A stretch of DNA of 64,000 bases, taken from assembly GCF_002954405.1 (NCBI RefSeq), contig NZ_MQWC01000004.1, forward strand, positions 1,324,301 to 1,388,300, given 5' to 3'. The notes beneath the pieces were generated by a model. That model did no database searches. It saw only the letters and a program-made list of their open reading frames with translations, and was not told the DNA's origin. This DNA is from Salinibacter sp. 10B. Lineage in GTDB: Bacteria > Bacteroidota > Rhodothermia > Rhodothermales > Salinibacteraceae. The first letter of the stretch is position 1, and every line of letters begins with the position of its first letter. Position numbers and translations under genes: made by a program. Shown here one piece after another: positions 16,616 through 25,857 of the stretch.

Positions 16616-17431
16616 GTGAGTAATGTACTTGATAAAATTATAGCCGACACCCGCGAGCTGGTAGCGAAGCGGAAGAAGGAGACCCCGATTGCCGAGCTCA
16701 AGGATCGTCCCTTCTACGACGAGCGGGAGCCGCTGTCCCTCGTCGAAGCCCTGCAAGAAAGCGGCATGTCCTTCATCGCGGAGGTAAAGAAGGCCTCTCC
16801 ATCGAAGGGGGTGATTCGAGAGGACTTCGATCCGGCCCGCATCGCGCAGCAGTACGCCGCGAACGACACGTCGGCCATTAGCGTGCTCACTGAGCCGCTG
16901 CACTTTCAGGGCTCGCTCGAACACCTTGCCTGGATCCGAGCCCACGTGCCGGACGTCCCCCTGCTCCGAAAGGACTTTATCGTCGACCCCTATCAGTTGG
17001 TGGAAGCGCGGGCGGTGGGTGCCGATGCGGTGCTCCTCATCGCTACGGCCCTGGCGCCGGGACAGCTGTCGGAGCTCCATGCCGCGGCGACCGAGCTCGG
17101 GCTCTCCTGCCTCGTTGAGGTCTACTCGCGCGAGGACCTGGAAAAAATCGACTGGGAGCAGGTCTCCATTCTTGGGGTAAACAACCGAGATCTCACAAGC
17201 TTTGAGGTAGACATCGAAAACTCGCTCCGGATTTTTGAGAACGTGCCTCGCAGCGTGGGCCGTGTGGCCGAGAGTGGGCTCAGTGATCCGGAGACATTGG
17301 TCCGCCTTCGCGAAGCCGGCGTGAATGGCGTCCTCATCGGCGAACACTTCATGCGAGCGGACCATCCGGGCGAGGCCGTCACGGACCTCCGCAACCGTGC
17401 AAAGCAGATCGCCCTGGAACGAGCAGGCTAA
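16616..17431 (+). CDS. trpC: Indole-3-glycerol-phosphate synthase
   Basis: This 271-residue TIM-barrel enzyme performs ring closure and decarboxylation of CdRP. Motifs in order: SFIAEVKKASPSKG (catalytic Glu and Lys), LLRKDFIVDPYQ (Lys), LVEVYSREDLEK (Glu), LGVNNRDL and VAESGL. It is monofunctional, since trpF is a separate gene. The start is taken as GTG at 16616, giving VSNVLDKIIADTREL; the in-frame extension upstream is low-complexity. It ends 58 bases before trpF. Confidence 0.95.
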   Translation: MSNVLDKIIADTRELVAKRKKETPIAELKDRPFYDEREPLSLVEALQESGMSFIAEVKKASPSKGVIREDFDPARIAQQYAANDTSAISVLTEPLHFQGSLEHLAWIRAHVPDVPLLRKDFIVDPYQLVEARAVGADAVLLIATALAPGQLSELHAAATELGLSCLVEVYSREDLEKIDWEQVSILGVNNRDLTSFEVDIENSLRIFENVPRSVGRVAESGLSDPETLVRLREAGVNGVLIGEHFMRADHPGEAVTDLRNRAKQIALERAG

Positions 17432-17489
17432 GTGTATAGGTCTGTACGTATGTACGTGACCCACTTACATTCCTTCATCCCTCAATACC

Positions 17490-18143
17490 ATGAAACTGAA
17501 AGTCTGCGGCATCACAGAACTAGAGGACGCTCGGTACCTTGCCGGCGCGGGCGCCGACTACCTCGGCTTCGTGCAACACGAGGATAGCCCGCGATATGCC
17601 CCTCCCTCCCTCGCCAGCGATATTATTGAGTGGGTGCACGGTCCCAAACCGGTCGGGGTCTTCGTGAACGACGGGGCCGCCGAGATCAATGCAGCGGTCG
17701 ATGAGGCGGGCTTTGCATTCGCTCAACTACACGGGCAGGAGCCCCCGCACGTCGTGGAGGCGGTGAACTGTCCGGTCATCAAGGCCATCCACGTCCGGAA
17801 TGACGCGGCACCCGAGCAGCTCCGCACCCTCTTCGAACGCTACGAGGACGTGGCCGAGTATTTCCTCCTAGATACTCACAACTCCAGCGTGTGGGGCGGA
17901 ACGGGCGAGTCGTTCAACTGGCGGTTGGCCCGGGAGCTTTCCTCCGACTATCCCATTTTTCTGGCAGGGGGCATCGACGCCGACAATGTGCAACGGGCAG
18001 TTGAAACAATGCGCCCCTTTGCCATCGATCTGTCGAGCAGCCTTGAAGACGTCCCCGGGGAGAAAAGCTTCGGCAAAATCGACGCCTTCTTCGACGCCTT
18101 CCGGTCCGTGAAGAACACGATGACCGACGACCCCGACTCGTAG
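17490..18143 (+). CDS. trpF: N-(5'-phosphoribosyl)anthranilate isomerase
   Basis: This 217-residue TIM-barrel isomerase carries out the Amadori rearrangement of PRA to CdRP. The catalytic Cys lies in KVCGIT at the N-terminus and the catalytic Asp in [14 protein letters not shown]. The phosphate-binding end is [11 protein letters not shown] and [10 protein letters not shown], where most family members have D-(V/L)-S-S-G-V-E; here Leu replaces the usual Gly. The length is normal. It is followed by a 136-base spacer before trpB with several CACGTG-like units. Confidence 0.94.
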   Translation: MKLKVCGITELEDARYLAGAGADYLGFVQHEDSPRYAPPSLASDIIEWVHGPKPVGVFVNDGAAEINAAVDEAGFAFAQLHGQEPPHVVEAVNCPVIKAIHVRNDAAPEQLRTLFERYEDVAEYFLLDTHNSSVWGGTGESFNWRLARELSSDYPIFLAGGIDADNVQRAVETMRPFAIDLSSSLEDVPGEKSFGKIDAFFDAFRSVKNTMTDDPDS

Positions 18144-18279
18144 TCCCGGAATGCGATTTTCGTGATACGTGAGCCGCGAGGCGTGACGAACCGGCCAAAC
18201 GGGGCCGATCACGAGAATCACGTGTCACGTGTCATGCATCACTGTACAAACGGTGTCCTTCAAAACGACCTTCTGCTTC

Positions 18280-19500
18280 ATGGCTGAGCCTTCCTCCCCT
18301 ACGACGACATATTCCGCCCCGGACGACACGGGACACTTCGGTTCGTACGGCGGTGCCTTCGTGCCCGAAATTCTAACTCCGGTGCTCGAAGACCTGCGGG
18401 CCGCGTACAAAACCTACAAGGACGACCCCGACTTCAAAGAAGAGTTTCGTCACCATCTCCGCGAATACGTGGGACGTCCCACACCGCTCTCCTACTGCGA
18501 GCGGCTGACCGAAGAGATCGGTGGGGCACGCATCTACGCCAAGCGCGAGGATCTCTGCCACACCGGCGCCCACAAGATTAACAACACCATCGGCCAGATC
18601 ATGCTGGCCACCCGGATGGGGAAGGAACGCATTATTGCCGAAACCGGCGCCGGGCAACATGGCGTGGCCACAGCCACCGTCTGCGCCAAATTTGGGGTCG
18701 ATTGCGTCATCTACATGGGAGCGGAGGACATCGAGCGCCAGCGCCTCAACGTGGAGCGCATGCGGCTGCTCGGAGCCGAGGTGCGAGAAGTCACCACGGG
18801 CAGTGAGACCCTGAAGGAGGCCACGAGCGAAGCCATTCGCGACTGGGTGTCGAACCCGGACGATACGTTCTACATCATCGGCTCCGTCGTCGGCCCTCAT
18901 CCCTACCCGATGATGGTTCGGGACTTCCACCGCGTTATCGGTACAGAAACCCGCGCCCAGCTGCGGGAGGTGGAAGGGCGAGAAACGCCGGATGCTATTG
19001 TGGCCTGCGTGGGCGGCGGGTCGAACGCGATGGGCATCTTTCACCCCTTCCTCGACGATGAGTACGTGCAGATGCACGGCGCCGAGGCCGCCGGGGAAGG
19101 CCTCCATGGCAACCACGCCGCCACACTCGCAAAGGGCTCGCCGGGCGTTCTGCACGGCGCGATGAGCTACCTCCTGCAGAACGACGAAGGACAAATTGAG
19201 CTTGCTCATTCTCTCTCGGCCGGCCTCGATTATCCCGGCGTCGGACCCGAGCACGCTTACCTCCGCGACACGGAGCGCGTCACGTACCATCCGGTCACCG
19301 ACGAGGACGCCCTGCAGGGCGTGAAGCTCCTCTCCGAAACCGAAGGCATCATCCCTGCCCTCGAAACGGCCCACGCGATGCACCTCTTGCCAGACCTGGC
19401 CCGGTCGCTGGCCGAAGAACGAGGGGACGACGCCGTGATCGTCTTCAACTGCTCCGGCCGGGGCGACAAGGACATGGACACCATCGCGAAGCACCTGTGA
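18280..19500 (+). CDS. trpB: Tryptophan synthase beta chain
   Basis: This 406-residue PLP enzyme joins indole and serine. The PLP lysine is Lys99 in GAHKINN, preceded by KREDLCHTG. The phosphate-binding loop is [10 protein letters not shown] and the N-terminus has [12 protein letters not shown]. It is a TrpB1 type, the form that pairs with TrpA. The ATG at 18280 gives the family N-terminus; the frame extends 17 codons further upstream without similarity. It is followed by trpA after 116 bases. Confidence 0.97.
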   Translation: MAEPSSPTTTYSAPDDTGHFGSYGGAFVPEILTPVLEDLRAAYKTYKDDPDFKEEFRHHLREYVGRPTPLSYCERLTEEIGGARIYAKREDLCHTGAHKINNTIGQIMLATRMGKERIIAETGAGQHGVATATVCAKFGVDCVIYMGAEDIERQRLNVERMRLLGAEVREVTTGSETLKEATSEAIRDWVSNPDDTFYIIGSVVGPHPYPMMVRDFHRVIGTETRAQLREVEGRETPDAIVACVGGGSNAMGIFHPFLDDEYVQMHGAEAAGEGLHGNHAATLAKGSPGVLHGAMSYLLQNDEGQIELAHSLSAGLDYPGVGPEHAYLRDTERVTYHPVTDEDALQGVKLLSETEGIIPALETAHAMHLLPDLARSLAEERGDDAVIVFNCSGRGDKDMDTIAKHL

Positions 19501-19616
19501 TTGCGTCTGGGCGTGTGGGCGTCGCAGGAGAGCGGCGTTAACATACGCTCTTCCCTACTGCTTCAGCGCCCTTGCCTCCACGCCCATACTTTCACCCTCA
19601 CACACGCCCTCCTAGA

Positions 19617-20441
19617 ATGTCTCGACTCGACTCGACGTTTGACGAGCTGCAGGCCCGCAACGAGAAGGCAATGGGCCTCTTCCTTACCGACGGCTTCCCC
19701 GAACCAGACGCCACCGTGCCGCTCCTCCACGCCCTCGATCGCGGCGGCGTCGACTTCATTGAGCTCGGCATGCCGTTTAGCGACCCGCTCGCTGAGGGGC
19801 GCCCCATCCAGCGGGCCAGCGCCCGCGCCCTCGACCACGGCGTCCAAATGCAGGACACCTTCCGCCGAGCCGAAACGTTTCGAGCGGAGAGCGACACCCC
19901 CCTCCTGTTGATGGGCTACGTCAACCCCGTCCTCAAGTACGGCGTGGAGGCCTTCTGCCGGGACGCGGCCGCGGCCGGCGTCGACGGCCTCATCCTCCCC
20001 GACCTTCCCCCTGAAGAAAGCGCGTCTCTCACCGACGCGGCTTCGGAGTACAACCTGGACCTCGTCTTCTTGATCGCTCCCAACTCCTCCGACGACCGCA
20101 TTCGGGCCGTCGACCGGCGCGCCACCGGCTTCGTCTACGCCGTGAGCGTAACGGGCCTTACCGGTAGCGACTTATCGGGAACCCCCTCCGTCGATGCCTA
20201 TCTGGAACGCGCCCGCGAGTTGGTGCAGCACAATCCATTGCTCGTGGGCTTTGGTATTAAAACACACGAGGACGCAATGCGGTTGAGTCGTCATACTGAC
20301 GGGTTCATTGTGGGGTCGGCCCTCATCAACACCGTCGATGAACTTTGGGCCGACGATACGCACACGATGGACGACCGCCTGGACGCCGTTGAGGCGTTTG
20401 CGCGGCGCCTCAAATACGGCACTCCCGCTACGGCCTCGTAA
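19617..20441 (+). CDS. trpA: Tryptophan synthase alpha chain, catalytic Asp60 replaced by Glu
   Basis: This 274-residue TIM-barrel subunit releases indole from indole-3-glycerol phosphate and channels it to TrpB. The catalytic Glu49 is present in [11 protein letters not shown]. The position equivalent to the second catalytic residue, Asp60, is Glu (PLAEG instead of PLADG). The rest is regular: [21 protein letters not shown], loop 6 as SVTGLTG and the phosphate site [10 protein letters not shown]. The gene closes the trp cluster. The next gene, a lipoprotein, starts 31 bases downstream and may be read from the same transcript. Confidence 0.95.
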   Translation: MSRLDSTFDELQARNEKAMGLFLTDGFPEPDATVPLLHALDRGGVDFIELGMPFSDPLAEGRPIQRASARALDHGVQMQDTFRRAETFRAESDTPLLLMGYVNPVLKYGVEAFCRDAAAAGVDGLILPDLPPEESASLTDAASEYNLDLVFLIAPNSSDDRIRAVDRRATGFVYAVSVTGLTGSDLSGTPSVDAYLERARELVQHNPLLVGFGIKTHEDAMRLSRHTDGFIVGSALINTVDELWADDTHTMDDRLDAVEAFARRLKYGTPATAS

Positions 20442-20472
20442 TTGCTTCCTACTTCCTCTGACAATCGTGATC

Positions 20473-21630
20473 ATGGTCGATCGTTTTCTCGACGTCCGGT
20501 TCGCCCTCCTTGCCGGTTCCCTTGCATTTGTGCTGGCCCTAGTAGTGGGCTGCGACGGCGACTACCGGCCGCGTGCCATCGGCAAGGAAGGAGAGGTCAC
20601 CGTCGTGATGGACAGTTCCCTCTGGACCGGCGCCGTGGGCGACACGTTTCGTGCCACCGTGACGCCCTGGATCGAGACCCTGCCGCAACCTGAACGCTAC
20701 TTTGAAATTCGCCATCTGGAGCTTTCCTCCGAGCGAGCGTATGAGAGCATTCAGGACCTGAAGAACGTCGTGATCGCCGCTCCGCTCAGCGACTCGACCA
20801 ACGAGGCTAATTTTCTTCGGCGCCGCCTCTCGGAGGAAGCAAAACAGGCAATCCAGAACGGGCAATCCGCCGTCGTTGGCAAACCCGATCTCTGGCGTCG
20901 GAGCCAGCGGGTATTTTTCGTAACGGCCGCCACTGCCGACGATCTCGAACAGGTGCTCAAAAAGCAGGGGGAGGAGATCAGGCGCACGTTCAAGGAGATC
21001 ACCCTTGCCCGAATGGAGCGAGAGATGTACGAGGACGCCCGTCAGTTCGCCTTGGAGGACAGTCTCATGCAACGGCACGACTTTGCCGTTAATGTGCAGC
21101 ACGATTTCCAGATCGCCATCGACACCATGTCGGCCTCCAGCGGCTTTGTGTGGCTGCGTCGCGTCCTGGCCCGCACACGGCGCGAATTCTTCGTCTACTA
21201 CGAGGAAAACGCCTCTCCGAGCCAACTCTCGCCCGAATGGGTCTACACAACCCACGACTCCCTCACGCAAGAGTACCTGCGCGGCAGCGTCTCCGGCTTC
21301 GTCCGGATTGATTATCGGCGCTCCCTCGAAACGAGCCAGACCAACGTGCTCAGCCGGTACGGCTACAAGACACGGGGACTCTGGCACATGGTGAAACCGG
21401 GAGAAAACGAAGGGGAGTTTATGAGCGTGGGCGGAGGCGGTCCCTTTTTGGCATACGCCTTCTATGACCAGCCCACCGACCGCCTGTACCTGCTCCACGG
21501 ATCGGTCTTCGCCCCGGACTTCGACAAGCTGCAATTCCTCCGCCAAATGGAAGTGATGGCCAATACTTTCCGTACTCGCGAAGACCTGGATCAGGCGACA
21601 GACTCGGCAACAGTTGCTTCCACAGAGTAA
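20473..21630 (+). CDS. DUF4837 family lipoprotein
   Basis: This is a 385-residue protein with a lipoprotein signal peptide ending in LVVGC (lipobox Cys27). The mature part contains GKEGEVTVVMD, a long central helical region and the GGPFLAYAFYD segment typical of the Bacteroidota-specific DUF4837 family. The function is unknown. It is likely anchored in the inner or outer membrane facing the periplasm. It follows trpA by 31 bases and its stop overlaps the ATG of the next lipoprotein gene by one base (TAATG), which points to translational coupling. The ATG at 20473 gives the only proper signal peptide. Confidence 0.85.
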   Translation: MVDRFLDVRFALLAGSLAFVLALVVGCDGDYRPRAIGKEGEVTVVMDSSLWTGAVGDTFRATVTPWIETLPQPERYFEIRHLELSSERAYESIQDLKNVVIAAPLSDSTNEANFLRRRLSEEAKQAIQNGQSAVVGKPDLWRRSQRVFFVTAATADDLEQVLKKQGEEIRRTFKEITLARMEREMYEDARQFALEDSLMQRHDFAVNVQHDFQIAIDTMSASSGFVWLRRVLARTRREFFVYYEENASPSQLSPEWVYTTHDSLTQEYLRGSVSGFVRIDYRRSLETSQTNVLSRYGYKTRGLWHMVKPGENEGEFMSVGGGGPFLAYAFYDQPTDRLYLLHGSVFAPDFDKLQFLRQMEVMANTFRTREDLDQATDSATVASTE

Positions 21631-22049
21631 TGCAATCCGTCCTGTCTTCTCCGTGGCGGCATCTGCCCGTACTCTTGATGTCTGCTCTGCTCCTTGCGTC
21701 GGCGGGCCTAACGGCCTGCTCCTCCTTTTCATCCAACAATTCCCGAGTGCCGGACACCACGATGACGAAGGTACTGGTCGAGTTGCACCTCGCCAACGCC
21801 CGGCGGAGTCACGTGGGGACCCTTCCGGATGGACTAAAAGATTCGGTATTTGCGCGTCACGACGTCCAACGGAGTGACTTTGAGGCTACACTCCGCCACT
21901 ACAGTCGCAATCCGAAGGCATTTGATGCCCTGTACAATACCGTAATCGACACCCTCAAGGCGATTGAGAGTAGGCTTCGGCAAAATCCGTACGACGACGC
22001 TCCTCAGCCCCCTCCAGACCGCGGCTCCTCGTCGGCCCCTTCGGAGTAA
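21630..22049 (+). CDS. DUF4296-like small lipoprotein
   Basis: This is a 139-residue protein with a signal peptide and lipobox LTAC (Cys30). The mature domain reads MTKVLVELHLANAR, then DSVFARHDVQRSDFEATLRHYSRNPKAFDALYNTVIDTL, which fits the DUF4296 pattern found in Bacteroidota lipoproteins. The C-terminus is Pro- and Ser-rich. The function is unknown. It overlaps the preceding DUF4837 gene by one base. Confidence 0.78.
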   Translation: MQSVLSSPWRHLPVLLMSALLLASAGLTACSSFSSNNSRVPDTTMTKVLVELHLANARRSHVGTLPDGLKDSVFARHDVQRSDFEATLRHYSRNPKAFDALYNTVIDTLKAIESRLRQNPYDDAPQPPPDRGSSSAPSE

Positions 22050-22143
22050 TACAAAATCCTGCTGCAGACTTCAGGTAGGAGGTCCGGCAGTGCAATACGC
22101 AAAAATCTCTCGGATCGTCGGCGCCGTCAAAGATGGCATCAGG

Positions 22144-22324
22144 AGCGCCGTTGGAGTGTGCCTTTACGAGATTAACCGCAGGAGCGCCCCCCGGCACTGG
22201 ATTTCCGTCTTCTGCAAAGGTCAATATTCTCTTTGTAGCGTCGTTGGAGTCCAACGACGCTACAAAGGGGCATCCATCACATCCGGTGGATAATCTCGCA
22301 ATCCTATAGTCCAACGGCGCTACG
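22144..22324. repeat. Nested palindromic element, copy 2 of 2
   Basis: This 181-bp element is homologous to 5163-5351. The outer arms are AGCGCCGTTGGA near 22144 and CCAACGGCGCTACG at 22311-22324. The middle stem is GAGATTA (22168-22174) with TAATCTC (22291-22297). The inner hairpin has perfect 18-bp arms (22231-22248 and 22250-22267). Relative to copy 1, one inner pair changes from G-C to T-A with both sides altered. It lies in the 403-base region between the DUF4296 lipoprotein and the convergent recQ end; no gene is seen there. Confidence 0.8.
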
Positions 22325-22452
22325 GAAGCCTGCTTCCTACCGGAATAGAGGTCCCGGAGTTGGCATAACGAGTCTGTCCGGGGAAGCGATCTCGTTGGCC
22401 CGACCGGCCCCCGGCCCCTCGCAGGCGGTTGAGGGAACGACATCGCGGAAGC

Positions 22453-24405
22453 TCAATCGACCCATGCCCTCCCGTCGTCGGTAAGCGAAAACGTTCCGTC
22501 CAGCGGATCGTCCATTGTCACCCATCCCCGTTCGACGAGCCAGTTCACGAGCGCATCCACGCGGTGCCGGGGCACTGGCGCCTCGTCGAACCACTCCTCC
22601 CGTGGCACAGCATCGCCGATCCGCTGCACGATAGCGCGCAAGACCGACTCGTCCTCCGGGGTCACTACCGGCGCCTCGTGACGCCCCAGGCACACGTCGC
22701 AGGCCCCGCACTGCTCCGCACTCCGTTCGCCGAAGTACGTGAGCAAAAAGTGTCGTCGACACGACACGGAACGGGCGTAGCGCAGCATGTACGTCAGCCG
22801 CGTCTCGGCGCGCTGACGAGCGTTTTGAACCGCTCGGTCGTCTACCGGCAGCTTCTTTGCCCGAGGAAAGCAGAGGTCCACCTGCAACGCATCGCCGGGA
22901 GGACGCCACTCCAAAAGACCTCGTTCCTCCAGGTACTGCAGTCCTCGCCCAAGTCGCTCTCGGGAGAGTTCAGTGCGGCGGGCCACGGTCCGCACGTCGA
23001 GGGGCCACCACTCTGAGAAGGCATCCGCGTGGACCAGGCGCAGGAGCGTACGCACAAAGCGTGCAAGCGCCCGGTTGTCCAGGCCGTTTGCGTACTGACG
23101 GACGGCACCCGCCCCTTCCCGAAAGCGGATGAGTCCGTAATGCCGCCGGTTGGGGAGCCGCCGCCACGCCCCTTGCCGATCAAGCAACTCGACGGCAGTA
23201 CGCACCTTCGTCCGCGAGAACTCCGTGATCTTCTGCACCACCTTTCGGTCCACCACGAGCGGCTCCTCCGGCTCGGAGCCAAGCGGGACCTGCCCCACAT
23301 TGCACACCGCATCGTAGACGGTCCGCACCTCTTCCGCCGTTGGGTGCGAGGCCTCAAGCATCGACTCCTGGGTCTCAGCATCGGGCTCCTGAAACAGCAA
23401 CACGGCGTAGGCCTGCTCTCCGTCTCGGCCGGCCCGTCCAGCCTCCTGATAGTACGCCTCCAACGAGTCCGGCATAGCAGCATGAACCACGAAGCGCACG
23501 TCGGGCTTGTCAATGCCCATCCCAAACGCGTTGGTCGCGACCATCACGCGCACTTCGCCGTCGAGCCACGCCTGTTGCCGCTTCTCCCGCTCAGCGGCCG
23601 CCATACGCCCGTGGTATCCTGTCGCCGCTACCCCTGCGCTGCGGAGCCGCTTCGTCCATCGCTTCACCCCTCGCCGGGTAGCCGCATACACGATGCCAGT
23701 CCCTTCGACGCCCTCCACGACATCGCGGAGTTGAGCCCACTTGTGCTCAGTCCGAAAGACCGACCACACGATATTGGGACGGTCAAACCCGCGAACCACC
23801 TCCACCGCGTCCGGCATGTCGAGCAAGTCCACCACGTCGTCCCGCACGGCCGGCGTGGCCGTGGCCGTGACGGCCATGGTGGGGGGCTCGCCGATCTGTG
23901 CTCGCGCCTCCGGAATCTCTCGGTAGTCCGGCCGGAAGTGATGCCCCCACTCGCTTACACAGTGCGCCTCATCGACGGCTAGGAGCGAGACGTCAAGCCG
24001 GTCGGCCCGGGCCTGAAAGACCTCCGTAGAAAGACGCTCCGGCGCCATATAGAGCAGGTCGTACCGCCCGTGCTCCACATCGGTCCAGCGCTGCTCCACC
24101 TCGTACCCCGTCAGGGTACTGTTGATAAAGGTAGCGTCAATGCCCTGGGCCCGAAGCCCCTCTACCTGATCCTGCATGAGGGCAATGAGGGGCGAGAGCA
24201 CCAGAACAAAGCCGTCCGACAGAAGCGCCGGGATCTGGTAGCACAGGGACTTGCCGCCCCCGGTGGGCAGCACGCCGAGCACATCTTCTCCGTTGAGCAC
24301 GGCCGACAGCACCTCTTCCTGCCCCGGCCGAAAGGACTCGTAGCCCCACGTCCGGCGCATGAGGTGCCGGGCGTCCGAAATGGTGGGCGCGTCGTCGTCC
24401 GTCAT
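22453..24405 (-). CDS. recQ: RecQ family ATP-dependent DNA helicase
   Basis: This 650-residue superfamily 2 helicase acts in recombination and fork repair. Motif 0 is FRPGQEEVL, motif I GVLPTGGGKSLCYQIPA, motif II DEAHCVSEWGHHFRPDY, motif III TATATP, motif V ATNAFGMGIDKPDVRFV and motif VI QEAGRAGRDG. The zinc-binding segment CRRHFLLTYFGE...CGACDVC is present. The C-terminal part is short compared with E. coli RecQ: a winged-helix-like region is probable, but a full HRDC domain is not obvious. The gene is single, convergent with the lipoprotein genes and divergent from the glycosyltransferase. Confidence 0.94.
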   Translation of the reverse strand: MTDDDAPTISDARHLMRRTWGYESFRPGQEEVLSAVLNGEDVLGVLPTGGGKSLCYQIPALLSDGFVLVLSPLIALMQDQVEGLRAQGIDATFINSTLTGYEVEQRWTDVEHGRYDLLYMAPERLSTEVFQARADRLDVSLLAVDEAHCVSEWGHHFRPDYREIPEARAQIGEPPTMAVTATATPAVRDDVVDLLDMPDAVEVVRGFDRPNIVWSVFRTEHKWAQLRDVVEGVEGTGIVYAATRRGVKRWTKRLRSAGVAATGYHGRMAAAEREKRQQAWLDGEVRVMVATNAFGMGIDKPDVRFVVHAAMPDSLEAYYQEAGRAGRDGEQAYAVLLFQEPDAETQESMLEASHPTAEEVRTVYDAVCNVGQVPLGSEPEEPLVVDRKVVQKITEFSRTKVRTAVELLDRQGAWRRLPNRRHYGLIRFREGAGAVRQYANGLDNRALARFVRTLLRLVHADAFSEWWPLDVRTVARRTELSRERLGRGLQYLEERGLLEWRPPGDALQVDLCFPRAKKLPVDDRAVQNARQRAETRLTYMLRYARSVSCRRHFLLTYFGERSAEQCGACDVCLGRHEAPVVTPEDESVLRAIVQRIGDAVPREEWFDEAPVPRHRVDALVNWLVERGWVTMDDPLDGTFSLTDDGRAWVD

Positions 24406-24792
24406 TCAGTCGAGAAATTAGCGTACCGGAACGTCCAATCCATGCAAGACCTTGATCCATTTTCCCTTATCTCCAGACGCCCGTGCTCCTCCCCCCTTCT
24501 CCACAGATTGACAGAGTCGTGTGGCACAAGCTGAAAACTGTGGAATCTCACCGGATTTGCGCACTCAACCTGCAAACTGCGGGCGCTCCGTGTTATGTTT
24601 TCGGGCGTCTGATGTGCCGGCGTCTCTCGTCGGCCCTCCGGAGGCGCTACACTGCCTCCCCATCAATTGGGCAACACATATAGTGAACGTACGAGGAGCA
24701 CCGCGAACTCCGGTACCACTCTCAGTACCCGCGTGCGTGCTCCTTGAGTCGTCCGCATGTCCGTCTTGCTTTTCACACGACTGCCCCCCTCG
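24406..24792. other. Divergent intergenic region without a visible gene
   Basis: This spacer lies between the divergent recQ and glycosyltransferase genes and should hold both promoters. I see no conserved reading frame, hairpin or tRNA. TATGTTTT near 24596 loosely resembles a Bacteroidota -7 element, but without a convincing partner. Confidence 0.4.
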
Positions 24793-25857
24793 ATGGCTGT
24801 CCCTCGCGTTTCTGTCATTATCGTTTCGTGGAACGCCCGGTCGGTGATTGAAAAGTGCCTCCCCTCCGTCGTCGCGACCGAGTACCCCAATCTGGAGATC
24901 ATTTTCGCAGACAATGCCTCGACGGACGGCTCCGCCGCCTGGATTGCCCGAGAGTATCCCTCCGTAAAGATCGTGCGTCATCCGGAAAACTGGCTCTTCT
25001 GCCGCGGCAATAACGCGGCCCTGCCGCACGCAACAGGCGAGTACGTCCTCCTCCTCAACAACGACGTGGAGGTCCCGCCCGGCTGGCTGCACCCGCTCGT
25101 CGAAACGATGCAAACCCACGACGACGTCGGGGCTGTGCAGCCGAAGCTTCTGCAGTACGACGATCGGGATCAATTCGAATACGCAGGAGCCGCGGGGGGA
25201 TTCCTCGACCGGGTGGGCTATCCCTTTACTCGGGGCCGCATGTTCGACACGATGGAGACGGACCGCGGACAGTACGACGACCCGTGCGACGTTTTTTGGG
25301 CCACAGGCGCAGCACTCCTGCTCCGCCGCACAGCCCTCAATGAGGTGGGCCTCCTCGACGAACGCTTTAAGATGCACATGGAGGAGATCGATCTCTGCTG
25401 GCGATTGCAGCGCCACGGCTATCGGGTGCGGGTCCAGCCCAAGAGCACCGTGTACCACATCGGCGGCGCGTCTCTCCCCCAAGGGTCCCCCCGGAAGGCA
25501 TACTACAACTTTCGCAACAGCCTGCTGTTGCTCTACAAGAATCTCCCGCCCTCCGAATGGCGCAAAACGATTCCGCTCCGTGTGGCCTGCGACCTGGCCG
25601 CGCTGGGACGGACCGTCGCCGCAGGGCGGATGGACGAAGCGACGGCCATCCTCCGAGCATACCGCGACGCGGCCCAGATGCACCGCTACTATACCGATAC
25701 GCGTCCGGCGGAAACTGATTCTGTGGTCCTCCCGCCCTATCGGGGCCTCATCCCACTCGACTACTTTCTCCGAAACCGCACAACCTTCGCCTCCCTTCCG
25801 CCCCATCAGTTTCTCGGCCCCGACCGCACAGCTCCCTCCCCATCGTCCTCCCGATGA
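24793..25857 (+). CDS. Family 2 glycosyltransferase (rhamnosyltransferase-like)
   Basis: This is a GT-A fold glycosyltransferase of about 354 residues. The N-terminal VSVIIVSWNAR, FADNASTDGS, the catalytic metal motif LLLNNDVEVPPGW (DxD-like NND) and FWATGAALLLRRTAL followed by LDERFKMHMEEIDLCWRLQRHGYRV match the WbbL/rhamnosyltransferase branch of GT2. It is likely cytoplasmic or peripheral and would add a sugar during polysaccharide or glycolipid assembly; the substrate is unknown. The start could also be an ATG twelve codons upstream. Its last 52 bases overlap the end of the convergent EamA transporter gene. Confidence 0.9.
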   Translation: MAVPRVSVIIVSWNARSVIEKCLPSVVATEYPNLEIIFADNASTDGSAAWIAREYPSVKIVRHPENWLFCRGNNAALPHATGEYVLLLNNDVEVPPGWLHPLVETMQTHDDVGAVQPKLLQYDDRDQFEYAGAAGGFLDRVGYPFTRGRMFDTMETDRGQYDDPCDVFWATGAALLLRRTALNEVGLLDERFKMHMEEIDLCWRLQRHGYRVRVQPKSTVYHIGGASLPQGSPRKAYYNFRNSLLLLYKNLPPSEWRKTIPLRVACDLAALGRTVAAGRMDEATAILRAYRDAAQMHRYYTDTRPAETDSVVLPPYRGLIPLDYFLRNRTTFASLPPHQFLGPDRTAPSPSSSR

